A DNA stretch of 34,040 bases from contig SVQY01000024.1 of assembly GCA_015065135.1 (NCBI GenBank), positions 1-34,040 of the forward strand, in the 5' to 3' direction. The position numbers were made by a program, and so were the translations under genes. The notes beneath the pieces were generated by a model. The model was not told where the DNA came from. It worked only from the letters and a program-made list of their open reading frames with translations, and ran no database searches. Shown here in pieces: positions 1 through 6,451 of this stretch. Positions within the stretch are counted from its first letter, which is position 1, and each line of letters begins with the position of its first letter. This DNA is from Oscillospiraceae bacterium (GTDB lineage Bacteria > Bacillota > Clostridia > Oscillospirales > CAG-272).

Positions 1-2
1 CA

Positions 3-539
3 TCGCTGCTTGCCGTATTGCTCGTGCCGTTTTTGTGGTATACGGGCAAGCAGATCTACTTTCGCGCAACGCAAGGCAAGATCGTTACGATAGACGGCAT
101 TCGGCAAAATAACCGTGTGTATATCAAGGACGCGTATTATGATGCCAAAGAGGGAATCATACGCTTTACCATCGTCAACAACAGCAGCCAAAATTGCTAT
201 TATGAACCGGATCGCCGCTGGATCGAGAAAAAGGTGGGGAATGAATGGCAAATATGCGTGGACGACGAAAAATTTAAAGCGATCTTAGAGCAACCGCGAG
301 ATGAGCCGGCTTATTTTTATAAAGCTTTTTTCCAGTCGTCGGGCGGCATCCGTGTCAGCGATTTTTGGAGCGAGGTCACACCGGGGGAATACCGTATTGT
401 GATAAACGGCCTCATTGACGCACGCACAGAAGAGGAGGTTGTAGGCGAATTTGAAGTAGTGGAATGGTCGGTGTCCTATCCGGAAAGGGGAAGCTGCATC
501 GTCGGCTACTTTACCATCACCGAGGAGATGCTCCAATAA
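3..539 (+). CDS. Partial membrane-anchored protein of unknown function
   Basis: The reading frame is open to the left edge, so the true start lies outside the window. The first visible residues are hydrophobic (SLLAVLLVPFLWY) and look like the end of a membrane anchor or signal segment. About 155 residues of soluble, beta-rich sequence follow, with alternating charged and aromatic residues (EPDRRWIEKK near the middle, then PGEYRIVI). This resembles the Ig-like extracellular domains of Firmicutes surface proteins, but I do not recognise the family. It ends with TAA and no clear terminator follows. The TTG at 18 could be read as a start, but it falls inside the hydrophobic stretch, so I treat the gene as truncated by the window. 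Confidence 0.7.
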   Translation, partial: SLLAVLLVPFLWYTGKQIYFRATQGKIVTIDGIRQNNRVYIKDAYYDAKEGIIRFTIVNNSSQNCYYEPDRRWIEKKVGNEWQICVDDEKFKAILEQPRDEPAYFYKAFFQSSGGIRVSDFWSEVTPGEYRIVINGLIDARTEEEVVGEFEVVEWSVSYPERGSCIVGYFTITEEMLQ

Positions 540-562
540 AAATGCTTCCGAATACAACTTCG

Positions 563-935
563 CACGATCTGTAGGGGCGACCATCGGTTGTCCGCTACTA
601 CACCTCTCGCTGATCGGATTCGGCCCGTCGAATGTGGATCGGTAGCTACCAAAAACAAAGCACCCCGCCGATTGGGGTGAGATCATGGCGAGCGTTTCGG
701 ATTCGTGACCGTCCCTGTCGCGCAAGCGCGACAGAACAAGTCGCCCGACATAGAAAAAAGCCACCGTGCATCGCAGGCGGCTTGTCTGATCGGATTCGAC
801 GACCTACCTCTTCACGGCAAGCCGTGAAGAAGAAAGCGCCGCAAAAAGCGAAAATTTTCTACAGGGCAGAGCGCTTTCTCATCGGTCCGTCGAAGGAGAT
901 CGGCAGCTCCAAAAACAAAGCACCCCGCCGATTGG
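563..935. repeat. Tandem tRNA-tail-like and terminator-like modules
   Basis: This gene-free stretch is full of repeated short modules. A 27-base segment at 649-675 (CCAAAAACAAAGCACCCCGC and on) recurs exactly at 909-935, 260 bases away, and flanking sequence is also alike (612-648 against about 880-908). Segments resembling the tRNA-Thr T-arm in the same orientation (GATCGGATTCG or TTCGGATTCG on the plus strand) occur at 612-630, 696-710 and 788-804, matching 963-973 in the real gene. Hairpins lie at about 715-734 and 810-831. The segment at 570-594 (TGTAGGGGCGACCATCGG) looks like an interspersed repeat I associate with gut Clostridia. None of the modules folds as a whole tRNA by eye. Confidence 0.6.
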
Positions 936-960
936 CGGGGTGCTTTGTTTTTGGAGCTGC
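903..960 (-). terminator. tRNA-Thr terminator, perfect 27-bp palindrome
   Basis: Positions 903-929 and 934-960 are perfect reverse complements separated by GATT. Read on the minus strand, the hairpin ends the tRNA-Thr transcript, and the stem is GC-rich in its centre (GGCGGGG) with an A/T-rich flank. The right arm includes 952-960, which encode the last nine bases of the tRNA (GCAGC, discriminator T, CCA), so the tRNA 3' end could pair either with its own acceptor strand or with the terminator. Confidence 0.75.
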
Positions 961-1027
961 TAATCGGATTCGGACCGATGACCTCGTCATTACCAATGAC
1001 GTGCTCTACCGACTGAGCTATAGCAGC
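952..1027 (-). tRNA. tRNA-Thr (anticodon GGU)
   Basis: The minus strand folds as a standard cloverleaf: acceptor GCTGCTA/TAGCAGC, D stem GCTC/GAGC, anticodon stem CGTCA/TGACG around loop TTGGTAA (anticodon GGT), T stem ATCGG/CCGAT and discriminator T, with CCA encoded. The anticodon reads ACC and ACU threonine codons. The T loop is TCCGAAT, so position 55 is C where most tRNAs have U. A near-perfect promoter lies just upstream on the same strand. Confidence 0.95.
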
Positions 1028-1049
1028 ATTGTTTTTGGGCAACGACGAT

Positions 1050-1078
1050 ATTATAGCAGGTTGTGGGGCGCTTGTCAA
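1050..1078 (-). promoter_or_regulatory. Promoter of tRNA-Thr
   Basis: On the minus strand TTGACA (1073-1078) and TATAAT (1050-1055) are separated by 17 bases, a perfect sigma-A type match about 22 bases before the tRNA 5' end. Confidence 0.85.
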
Positions 1079-1116
1079 GGGGTTTTTGAAAAATATTTTG
1101 TTTTTTTGCGCTTTTT

Positions 1117-1148
1117 GGAAAAAGGGCAGGAACAATGCGCTCCTGCCC
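1117..1148 (-). terminator. Terminator of the sugar isomerase gene
   Basis: On the minus strand GGGCAGGA (1148-1141) pairs with TCCTGCCC (1131-1124) and is followed by five T residues. It sits just past the stop codon of the isomerase gene. Confidence 0.8.
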
Positions 1149-1156
1149 CCCGATCC

Positions 1157-1999
1157 TTACCGTCCGGCAATGGTCTTCGCGCGTTTAGCCAACGCGATCT
1201 CTGCCTCCTCGCGGTCCTCGGTCACGTCGCCGGGAACGGCGGTCTCCAGAGACAATACGCCGCTATAGCCGATCTCCATCAAAGCCTCCGTAAAGCCTGC
1301 CCATTCGATCACACCGGTGCCGGGCATCCAATGGCGGTCATGCTTGCCGTCGTTGTCGTGCACGTGCAGGGTGCGCAGATAGTCGGCGCCGATCAAGCGC
1401 ACGCAGTCTCCAAGGTCGTGCTGCCACACGGCGGCGTGACCCGTATCCAGGCAAAAACGGATCCACTCGGTGTTCATTGACTTTACAAACTTCAGCAGAT
1501 CCTCACAGGTCGCCAGCTGCTGATGAAGAAAGGGCATATTCTCCATACACACCACCACGCCGTATGCGCGGCCGATCTCAGCAAGCCTGCCCATGAAGTC
1601 CTGATTGATCTCCCATACCACTTTCCCCGAAAGATCACGCGGACCGTAGGGCATGATGTTGTGGATCACCATATGGGGGCAACCCAGAATGGCGCAGCCG
1701 CGGATGCTCTTCGCCATCTTTTCAAACCGTTCCGCGCGGTCTGCGGCGGTGAAATCGCGGATGGGGTAGCGCCACGGGCCGTGTGCCTGATAGATCTCGA
1801 TGCCGTTCGCCTCGCACAAGCGTCGGCGCTCGGTCAGGGTCACCTCAAATTCCTTTTCGCTCATCTGAAACAGCGCGGTCTCGGTGTTGCAGAAGCTCTG
1901 ATCGTCAATGGCCTCGTAGCCGTGCGATCTCATTTTGGAAAGGCCCTCATCCCAGCCGTAGCGACCGATATAAGCACCGGACATAATACCTATTTTCAT
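1157..1999 (-). CDS. Sugar phosphate isomerase/epimerase (TIM barrel)
   Basis: The protein has about 280 residues and belongs to the xylose-isomerase-like TIM barrel superfamily (AP endonuclease 2 fold). Visible landmarks are the N-terminal strand KIGIMSG, a VCMENMPF segment with the expected metal-binding glutamate, FCLDTGHA with aspartate and histidine ligands, and LHVHDNDGKHDRHWMPGTG, which fits the metal-binding and substrate loop. Members interconvert or dehydrate small sugars and inositols, and the substrate cannot be read from sequence. I start at the ATG at 1999, nine bases after AAGGAG; the GTG at 2005 is too close to that site. It is a single-gene unit with its own promoter and terminator, and has no obvious link to the neighbours. 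Confidence 0.85.
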   Translation of the reverse strand: MKIGIMSGAYIGRYGWDEGLSKMRSHGYEAIDDQSFCNTETALFQMSEKEFEVTLTERRRLCEANGIEIYQAHGPWRYPIRDFTAADRAERFEKMAKSIRGCAILGCPHMVIHNIMPYGPRDLSGKVVWEINQDFMGRLAEIGRAYGVVVCMENMPFLHQQLATCEDLLKFVKSMNTEWIRFCLDTGHAAVWQHDLGDCVRLIGADYLRTLHVHDNDGKHDRHWMPGTGVIEWAGFTEALMEIGYSGVLSLETAVPGDVTEDREEAEIALAKRAKTIAGR

Positions 2000-2029
2000 A
2001 TGCACACGCTCCTTGCGGTATTTTTTTAA

Positions 2030-2059
2030 ATTATACTCCTATAGCAAGTGAGATGTCAA
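2030..2059 (-). promoter_or_regulatory. Promoter of the sugar isomerase gene
   Basis: Minus-strand TTGACA (2054-2059) and TATAAT (2030-2035) with an 18-base spacer, about 30 bases before the ATG. It is back to back with the plus-strand promoter at 2081. Confidence 0.8.
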
Positions 2060-2080
2060 GGACGTTTTTTCTGCATTTCC

Positions 2081-2109
2081 TTGACAAAAGCGGCGAGAGC
2101 ATATATAAT
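2081..2109 (+). promoter_or_regulatory. Promoter of the zinc-ribbon membrane protein
   Basis: TTGACA at 2081-2086 and TATAAT at 2104-2109 with a 17-base spacer, a perfect consensus. It lies about 33 bases before the chosen start codon. Confidence 0.85.
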
Positions 2110-2141
2110 AAAACTGTATTTTGCGAGAGGAGGTGCGCCTG

Positions 2142-3647
2142 TTGATCTGCCATAAATGCGGAACAGAATCCAGAGAGGATTTTTGTCCTCGCTGCGGTGA
2201 AATGCTGCGCTCGGGCGCGATACCTCCCTCCGTGCCGCAGACGCCTGCCACACCTGCCGCTCCTCCTACACCTGCGGAGCCGCCTGCCGCGGCGCCGATC
2301 GAGCAAAAGGCCAAGCGGGAAAAGCGGAAGAAGGAGAAGAAGGGAAGAAGCGAAGGCCCCAAGGTGCCCTTCGGGAGCATCGCCGGTGCTGCCGCCGCGC
2401 TGTTCCTGCCTCTCATCTATTTGTTTATGGATGCGTTCATCCTGCTCTCTGATCGCCTTTTTGCCGCCGACGGATCGCCGCAGCCCCTTGTGGCGCTGAT
2501 GCAAAAGCTGCAGGATCCGCTTTATGCCAACAATAGCCTGCAAGAGCTTTTGGAGGTCTCCTTTGGTGAAAACATCGCGGTCTACCGTGCGATCACGCCG
2601 CTTTCCTTCCTGCGTGCAGGCGAGGAGCTGGGCGCTCTGGTACTGCCGCTGCTCTTGCAGCTGCTCCTCGTGATCGGCAGCGTCGCTTGCGCTGCTTTGC
2701 TCTTTGTTTCTCTCGGCCGCCTGCTGCGGTCTCGGATTTTTACAACGCTCACCGTGCTTTTCGGCATCGGTGCTGCGATTTCTCCGCTGCTTGGCAATGC
2801 GCTGCTGCATCTTTGGTATGCATTCGGTCACGGCGTTCACGGTGCGGATGTGCTGATGCAGCGCATCCTCTTGGCACCGGAGGCGGCCTGCCTCGCGGTC
2901 ATTTTGCTGTGCGTGCTGCTGCCCTCGCTGCAGGCCCTGCGTAATGCTGCCGCCAGGATGCGCTCTGAGTGTGAGACCTTGCTGTTTCCATTCGGCTTTC
3001 TGGCAAAGCTGCCCTTTGGCGCCGTTAAGCTGATCGCCGGCTGCAGTATTCTGCTTTGCATTGGATTTACAGTCCTGCTGACCTTTCTGCCGATCGGCGG
3101 CGAGCTGACCATCCGTCATCTCGGCACGGTTCTCTCCGCAGATTGGAAGGGGCTTTTTGACCTGTGTATGGGGCTGAAGGAGGGGAACGGCAGCTTTGCT
3201 GCGCTTGCGGCTCTCCTGCTGGATGGCACAACGCTTTTGTGGATCCCGATCACCTTCCTTTCGGTGCTGTCCATGCTTGTGGCAGCCGTGCGCGTTTTCA
3301 CGATATACCCCCAAACGGTATGGAAAAAGCCGCGTACCGCCCGCGTTTTGCGTGATGTGGGCAATCGCATCCGCTGCGGCGTTCTGACCGCCTATTCCTG
3401 CTTTGTGCTGGTGCAGATCCTGCTGATGCTCGTGTCTGTTTTTGCAACGTCTGCTATGGCGCACGTGGCGCTCTCAAACGTGCCTGCCACCCTGTCCTTG
3501 CTCTATCTGACGGTCGGTTATGTGAGCGCGCTGGGCGGTACCGGAACGCTTTACCTCATTCTTGCCATTTGGCCCTTGCTTCTTTCCTTGCTGGCCGACC
3601 AGAGCAGCAGAACGCTGCTTTTGTTGGGAGATGCGAATGTAGACTGA
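2142..3647 (+). CDS. Zinc-ribbon multi-pass membrane protein
   Basis: The product has about 501 residues. Residues 1-20 hold a zinc ribbon with cysteines 3, 6, 15 and 18 (CHKC and CPRC). A proline/alanine-rich linker (about 25-55) and a lysine-rich stretch (about 56-72) follow, then roughly eight hydrophobic membrane segments to the C terminus. The layout resembles Firmicutes proteins with a cytosolic zinc ribbon in front of an integral membrane domain, whose role is not known. The start is chosen as TTG at 2142, because AGGAGG at 2128-2133 lies 8 bases ahead; upstream in-frame TTG or GTG codons would overlap that site. The gene has its own promoter and terminator. Confidence 0.75.
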   Translation: MICHKCGTESREDFCPRCGEMLRSGAIPPSVPQTPATPAAPPTPAEPPAAAPIEQKAKREKRKKEKKGRSEGPKVPFGSIAGAAAALFLPLIYLFMDAFILLSDRLFAADGSPQPLVALMQKLQDPLYANNSLQELLEVSFGENIAVYRAITPLSFLRAGEELGALVLPLLLQLLLVIGSVACAALLFVSLGRLLRSRIFTTLTVLFGIGAAISPLLGNALLHLWYAFGHGVHGADVLMQRILLAPEAACLAVILLCVLLPSLQALRNAAARMRSECETLLFPFGFLAKLPFGAVKLIAGCSILLCIGFTVLLTFLPIGGELTIRHLGTVLSADWKGLFDLCMGLKEGNGSFAALAALLLDGTTLLWIPITFLSVLSMLVAAVRVFTIYPQTVWKKPRTARVLRDVGNRIRCGVLTAYSCFVLVQILLMLVSVFATSAMAHVALSNVPATLSLLYLTVGYVSALGGTGTLYLILAIWPLLLSLLADQSSRTLLLLGDANVD

Positions 3648-3650
3648 AAA

Positions 3651-3677
3651 ATCGGCGCATCGCGCCGATTTTTTCTT
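3651..3677 (+). terminator. Terminator after the zinc-ribbon membrane protein
   Basis: ATCGGCGC (3651-3658) and GCGCCGAT (3662-3669) form a tight hairpin flanked by A residues and followed by a T-rich run. It begins four bases after the stop codon. Confidence 0.85.
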
Positions 3678-3690
3678 TTCCGTTTTTCCA

Positions 3691-3720
3691 TTGACAAACA
3701 GCCCACTATTTTGATATAAT
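3691..3720 (+). promoter_or_regulatory. Promoter of the lipoprotein gene
   Basis: TTGACA at 3691-3696 and TATAAT at 3715-3720 with an 18-base spacer, about 31 bases before the ATG. Confidence 0.8.
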
Positions 3721-3751
3721 AACTTTATTATCAATAAGAAAGGGGAACAAG

Positions 3752-5290
3752 ATGAAACGCGGAACTCGCATTTTGTCCTTTGCTTTGGCATTGCTTATAT
3801 TGGGAGGTGCGCTCGTTGGCTGTGCCTCTGTCCATAAACCGCTCAATTATCTGAAGCGGGCTCTGGAAAAAACTGTGGAAAGGCGTCTTGGCGGCTTTTT
3901 TGTCGAGCTGCTTGGAGATGCGCTGGAGGGTGGCTCGATCGAGGCTGCTTACGGTGGTACCGATCTGTACGAGACCCCGCTGGAAAGTGGATCGATCAAG
4001 CTTTCCTTTGATCGGGAGAATGAGGCGGTCTGCGCTGCCGGTAAGGTGAGCGTCGGCGGCAAAAAATATGACAGCACCGTCTATCTGACTGCCGAGGAGC
4101 TTGCTACCGTCTCGGATGCCTTCCTTGGCGCCAATCGCTTCGGCTTCCGCTTTGACGAGCTGACCACCGATAACGTCAAAAGCTCCTTTTTTCACAACGC
4201 CAGCGGCACACAGTTTGCCAAGGATTGGATCGACGATCAATTTGGTGCCGATCTGAATACCGTCAAGGGGGATTTTTTTGAGATCTACACCTCGCTTGAG
4301 GATATCTTTGAGTTATCCGATGAGATCGGTGAGCTGTTTTTAGAGGCACTGACGAATAACGCTCCGCACCACCGCTATTCCGAAAAAGGAACTGTTTATG
4401 TGACCGCTACCGTCGGGAATACCGAGCTTTCCCACGCGCTGCGCGAAACACGCTTGATGGTCGTTAAGGATCGTTCGCTTTGCAAGGAGCTGCGGCGTAT
4501 TGCCGCGATCCGCGATTCGCTGGAGAGCGTGAAGAAGGGTGAAACGGTCAAGGAATGGACCAACCGTGTGGAGGATTTTATCGACTCCCCCATCAGCATT
4601 GAGGAGCTTTGTGCCGAGATAGATGCCAGAACGCCCTTTGCTTTGCAGCTGGATGCCGCGGTGGATCGCTCCTCGAAAATGATCGATACAGCCAGGATCT
4701 CGCTGGATCGCGATAACGTACGTCAGTTCAGCTTCTCTGTGGATCTTACCGACAAAAAAGCCAACGTTTTTTTGCTGACCGCAGGCGGTGTTACCCGTAC
4801 CTTGACCCATTACGTACAAAAGGACGGCATGCGCCATTACAAGGCTGAGCTCTTTTATGAAAAAACGGGAGAGAGCGGAGAGCTTCTGCTTTATGCAGCT
4901 GCCGCGTTGCAGGCGGATCGCCGCAAGGATGCCTACACACTTACGATCAACAAGGGGGATGTGCAGCGTGTGCTGAACGGCACCTTTGATAAGAAATCTG
5001 ATGCCTTCCGCGTCTCGGTGGATAGTATCACTGTAAACGGCGCGGCGCGCCGCCTTTCTCTTTCGCTGTCGGTAAAGGGAGACGACCGTATGCCCGATAT
5101 GATCGAATACGAGTCCATCTTTACCGTGCGTGAGGAACGCTACGTTCCCATTGATCAGCGCATTCAGGCCACCAAGGCTGAGCTGCTGGAGGCGTGGGGA
5201 GATGCACCGTTTGATAAAGGCTCTGTAGCCGCCTTCCTGCTGACCTGCCTCGGTCTGGAGGAGGAGATCACCGCACTTCCTAACACATAA
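3752..5290 (+). CDS. Predicted lipoprotein of unknown function
   Basis: The protein has 512 residues. It begins with a classic lipoprotein signal: MKRGTR, a hydrophobic core and lipobox LVGC with the lipidated cysteine at position 24, so the mature protein should be anchored outside the membrane. The rest is hydrophilic and rich in beta strands and short helices, with no motif I recognise. AAAGGGG ahead of the ATG supports the start. It lies between a terminator and a strong hairpin and has its own promoter, so it is probably a single-gene unit. It follows the zinc-ribbon membrane protein in the same direction, which may hint at a shared envelope role, but that is only positional. Confidence 0.75.
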   Translation: MKRGTRILSFALALLILGGALVGCASVHKPLNYLKRALEKTVERRLGGFFVELLGDALEGGSIEAAYGGTDLYETPLESGSIKLSFDRENEAVCAAGKVSVGGKKYDSTVYLTAEELATVSDAFLGANRFGFRFDELTTDNVKSSFFHNASGTQFAKDWIDDQFGADLNTVKGDFFEIYTSLEDIFELSDEIGELFLEALTNNAPHHRYSEKGTVYVTATVGNTELSHALRETRLMVVKDRSLCKELRRIAAIRDSLESVKKGETVKEWTNRVEDFIDSPISIEELCAEIDARTPFALQLDAAVDRSSKMIDTARISLDRDNVRQFSFSVDLTDKKANVFLLTAGGVTRTLTHYVQKDGMRHYKAELFYEKTGESGELLLYAAAALQADRRKDAYTLTINKGDVQRVLNGTFDKKSDAFRVSVDSITVNGAARRLSLSLSVKGDDRMPDMIEYESIFTVREERYVPIDQRIQATKAELLEAWGDAPFDKGSVAAFLLTCLGLEEEITALPNT

Positions 5291-5300
5291 TTCGTTCAAC

Positions 5301-5332
5301 AAAAAGGGCTGTCGCGCAGCGACAGCCCTTTT
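5301..5332 (+). terminator. Hairpin between the lipoprotein gene and sbcD
   Basis: AAAAGGGCTGTCGC (5302-5315) and GCGACAGCCCTTTT (5319-5332) pair perfectly around GCA, ending in a T run. The ribosome site of sbcD (GGAAAGG, 5334-5340) starts almost immediately after, and I see no promoter between hairpin and gene. Confidence 0.8.
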
Positions 5333-5344
5333 GGAAAGGTAGCT

Positions 5345-6451
5345 ATGAAATTTTTACATACCGCAGACCTGCATATCGGCAAGCGCGTGCTGGAGCATGC
5401 TATGACAGAGGATACGGCCTTTGTGCTGCGTGAGATAACAGAAATCGCACGGGCAGAGCAGGTGGACGGCGTGCTGATCGCAGGAGATGTTTATGATCGC
5501 TCGGTCCCTCCTGTGGAGGCGGTCAGGCAGTTTTCGGATTTTTTGCTATCTCTGGCCAAGGCACATATTCCCGCTTTTGTGATCGCGGGAAATCACGATA
5601 GCCCCGAGCGTTTGGATTTTTGCGGCGATCTGCTGGATCAGAGTGGCGTCTATGTGGCAGGTGTTTGCCGCGGAACCCCTAAAACGGTATGCGTAAAAGG
5701 GGAAGAAACGGTAGCGATCCACATGGTTTCCTTTGCACGAACGGCGGCGCTGCGCCCTTTTCTGGAGGAGCCGATCGAAAATGCGGCGGATGCAATGCGC
5801 GCAGTGCTTGGCGGCATTGATCGCTCTGTGGCGGATCGTCACATCCTCATCGCTCACGCCTTTGTACCGCAGGGCGCAACCTCTGAGTCCGAGATCAATC
5901 CCGTGGGCACCGCCGATATGCTTTCCGCAGAGGTGTTTGAGGGCTTTGATTACGTGGCGTTGGGACATTTGCACGGGCCGCAAACGGTGGCTGACGGGGT
6001 GAGATACGCAGGCTCTCCGCTCAAATATTCCTTTTCGGAAAAGGATCACCGCAAGTCGGTCACTATTTTGGAGCTGGAGGTGGGAAAGCCCGCTACGTGG
6101 CGAGAAATTCCGTTGCACGCCCTGCACGATATGCGTGAGGTGCGCGGCGCGCTGAACGAGCTTTTGCAGGGTGAGTACAGCGAGGATTATGTTCGCGCTG
6201 TTGTGACCGATGAGGAGGTGCCGCCGGATGCACGGATCGCCCTACAGTCGGTGTATCCCAATTTGCTGCGCTTTTCTATTGAAAACACACGCACGATGTA
6301 CGAGGAGGATGTGGATCCTGCCGAGGGCGTTGAACAACGTGATCCGCTTTCGCTTTTCGCCGAGTTTTATGAAAAGCAAAACGGTATTGCCCCCGATGAG
6401 GCGCGCCTTGACGTGATGCGTAAGCTGCTTGTCGAGGAGGTGGAGAGATGA
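5345..6451 (+). CDS. sbcD: Exonuclease SbcCD subunit D
   Basis: The 368-residue product is the nuclease subunit of the SbcCD complex, the bacterial Mre11 counterpart that trims DNA ends and cuts hairpins at stalled or broken replication forks. The calcineurin-type metallophosphoesterase motifs are all present: DLHIGK (8-13), GDVYDR (47-52), GNHDS (82-86), an IAHAF segment near 175 and GHLH (207-210), which together bind two manganese ions. The C-terminal part fits the capping domain. The length is normal for the family. Its TGA overlaps the ATG of sbcC by four bases, so the two are translated as a pair. Confidence 0.95.
   Translation: MKFLHTADLHIGKRVLEHAMTEDTAFVLREITEIARAEQVDGVLIAGDVYDRSVPPVEAVRQFSDFLLSLAKAHIPAFVIAGNHDSPERLDFCGDLLDQSGVYVAGVCRGTPKTVCVKGEETVAIHMVSFARTAALRPFLEEPIENAADAMRAVLGGIDRSVADRHILIAHAFVPQGATSESEINPVGTADMLSAEVFEGFDYVALGHLHGPQTVADGVRYAGSPLKYSFSEKDHRKSVTILELEVGKPATWREIPLHALHDMREVRGALNELLQGEYSEDYVRAVVTDEEVPPDARIALQSVYPNLLRFSIENTRTMYEEDVDPAEGVEQRDPLSLFAEFYEKQNGIAPDEARLDVMRKLLVEEVER

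Noticed and set aside
632-1480. Open frame of 282 codons on the plus strand over the tRNA and repeats
   Set aside because: It reads the tRNA-Thr gene antisense (RIRTDDLVITNDVLYRLSYSS is a well-known spurious translation of this tRNA) and then the antisense of the isomerase gene.
2031-3464. Open frame of 477 codons on the minus strand
   Set aside because: It is opposite the zinc-ribbon membrane protein; its low-complexity Arg/Gln/His-rich translation reflects the antisense of a GC-rich hydrophobic gene.
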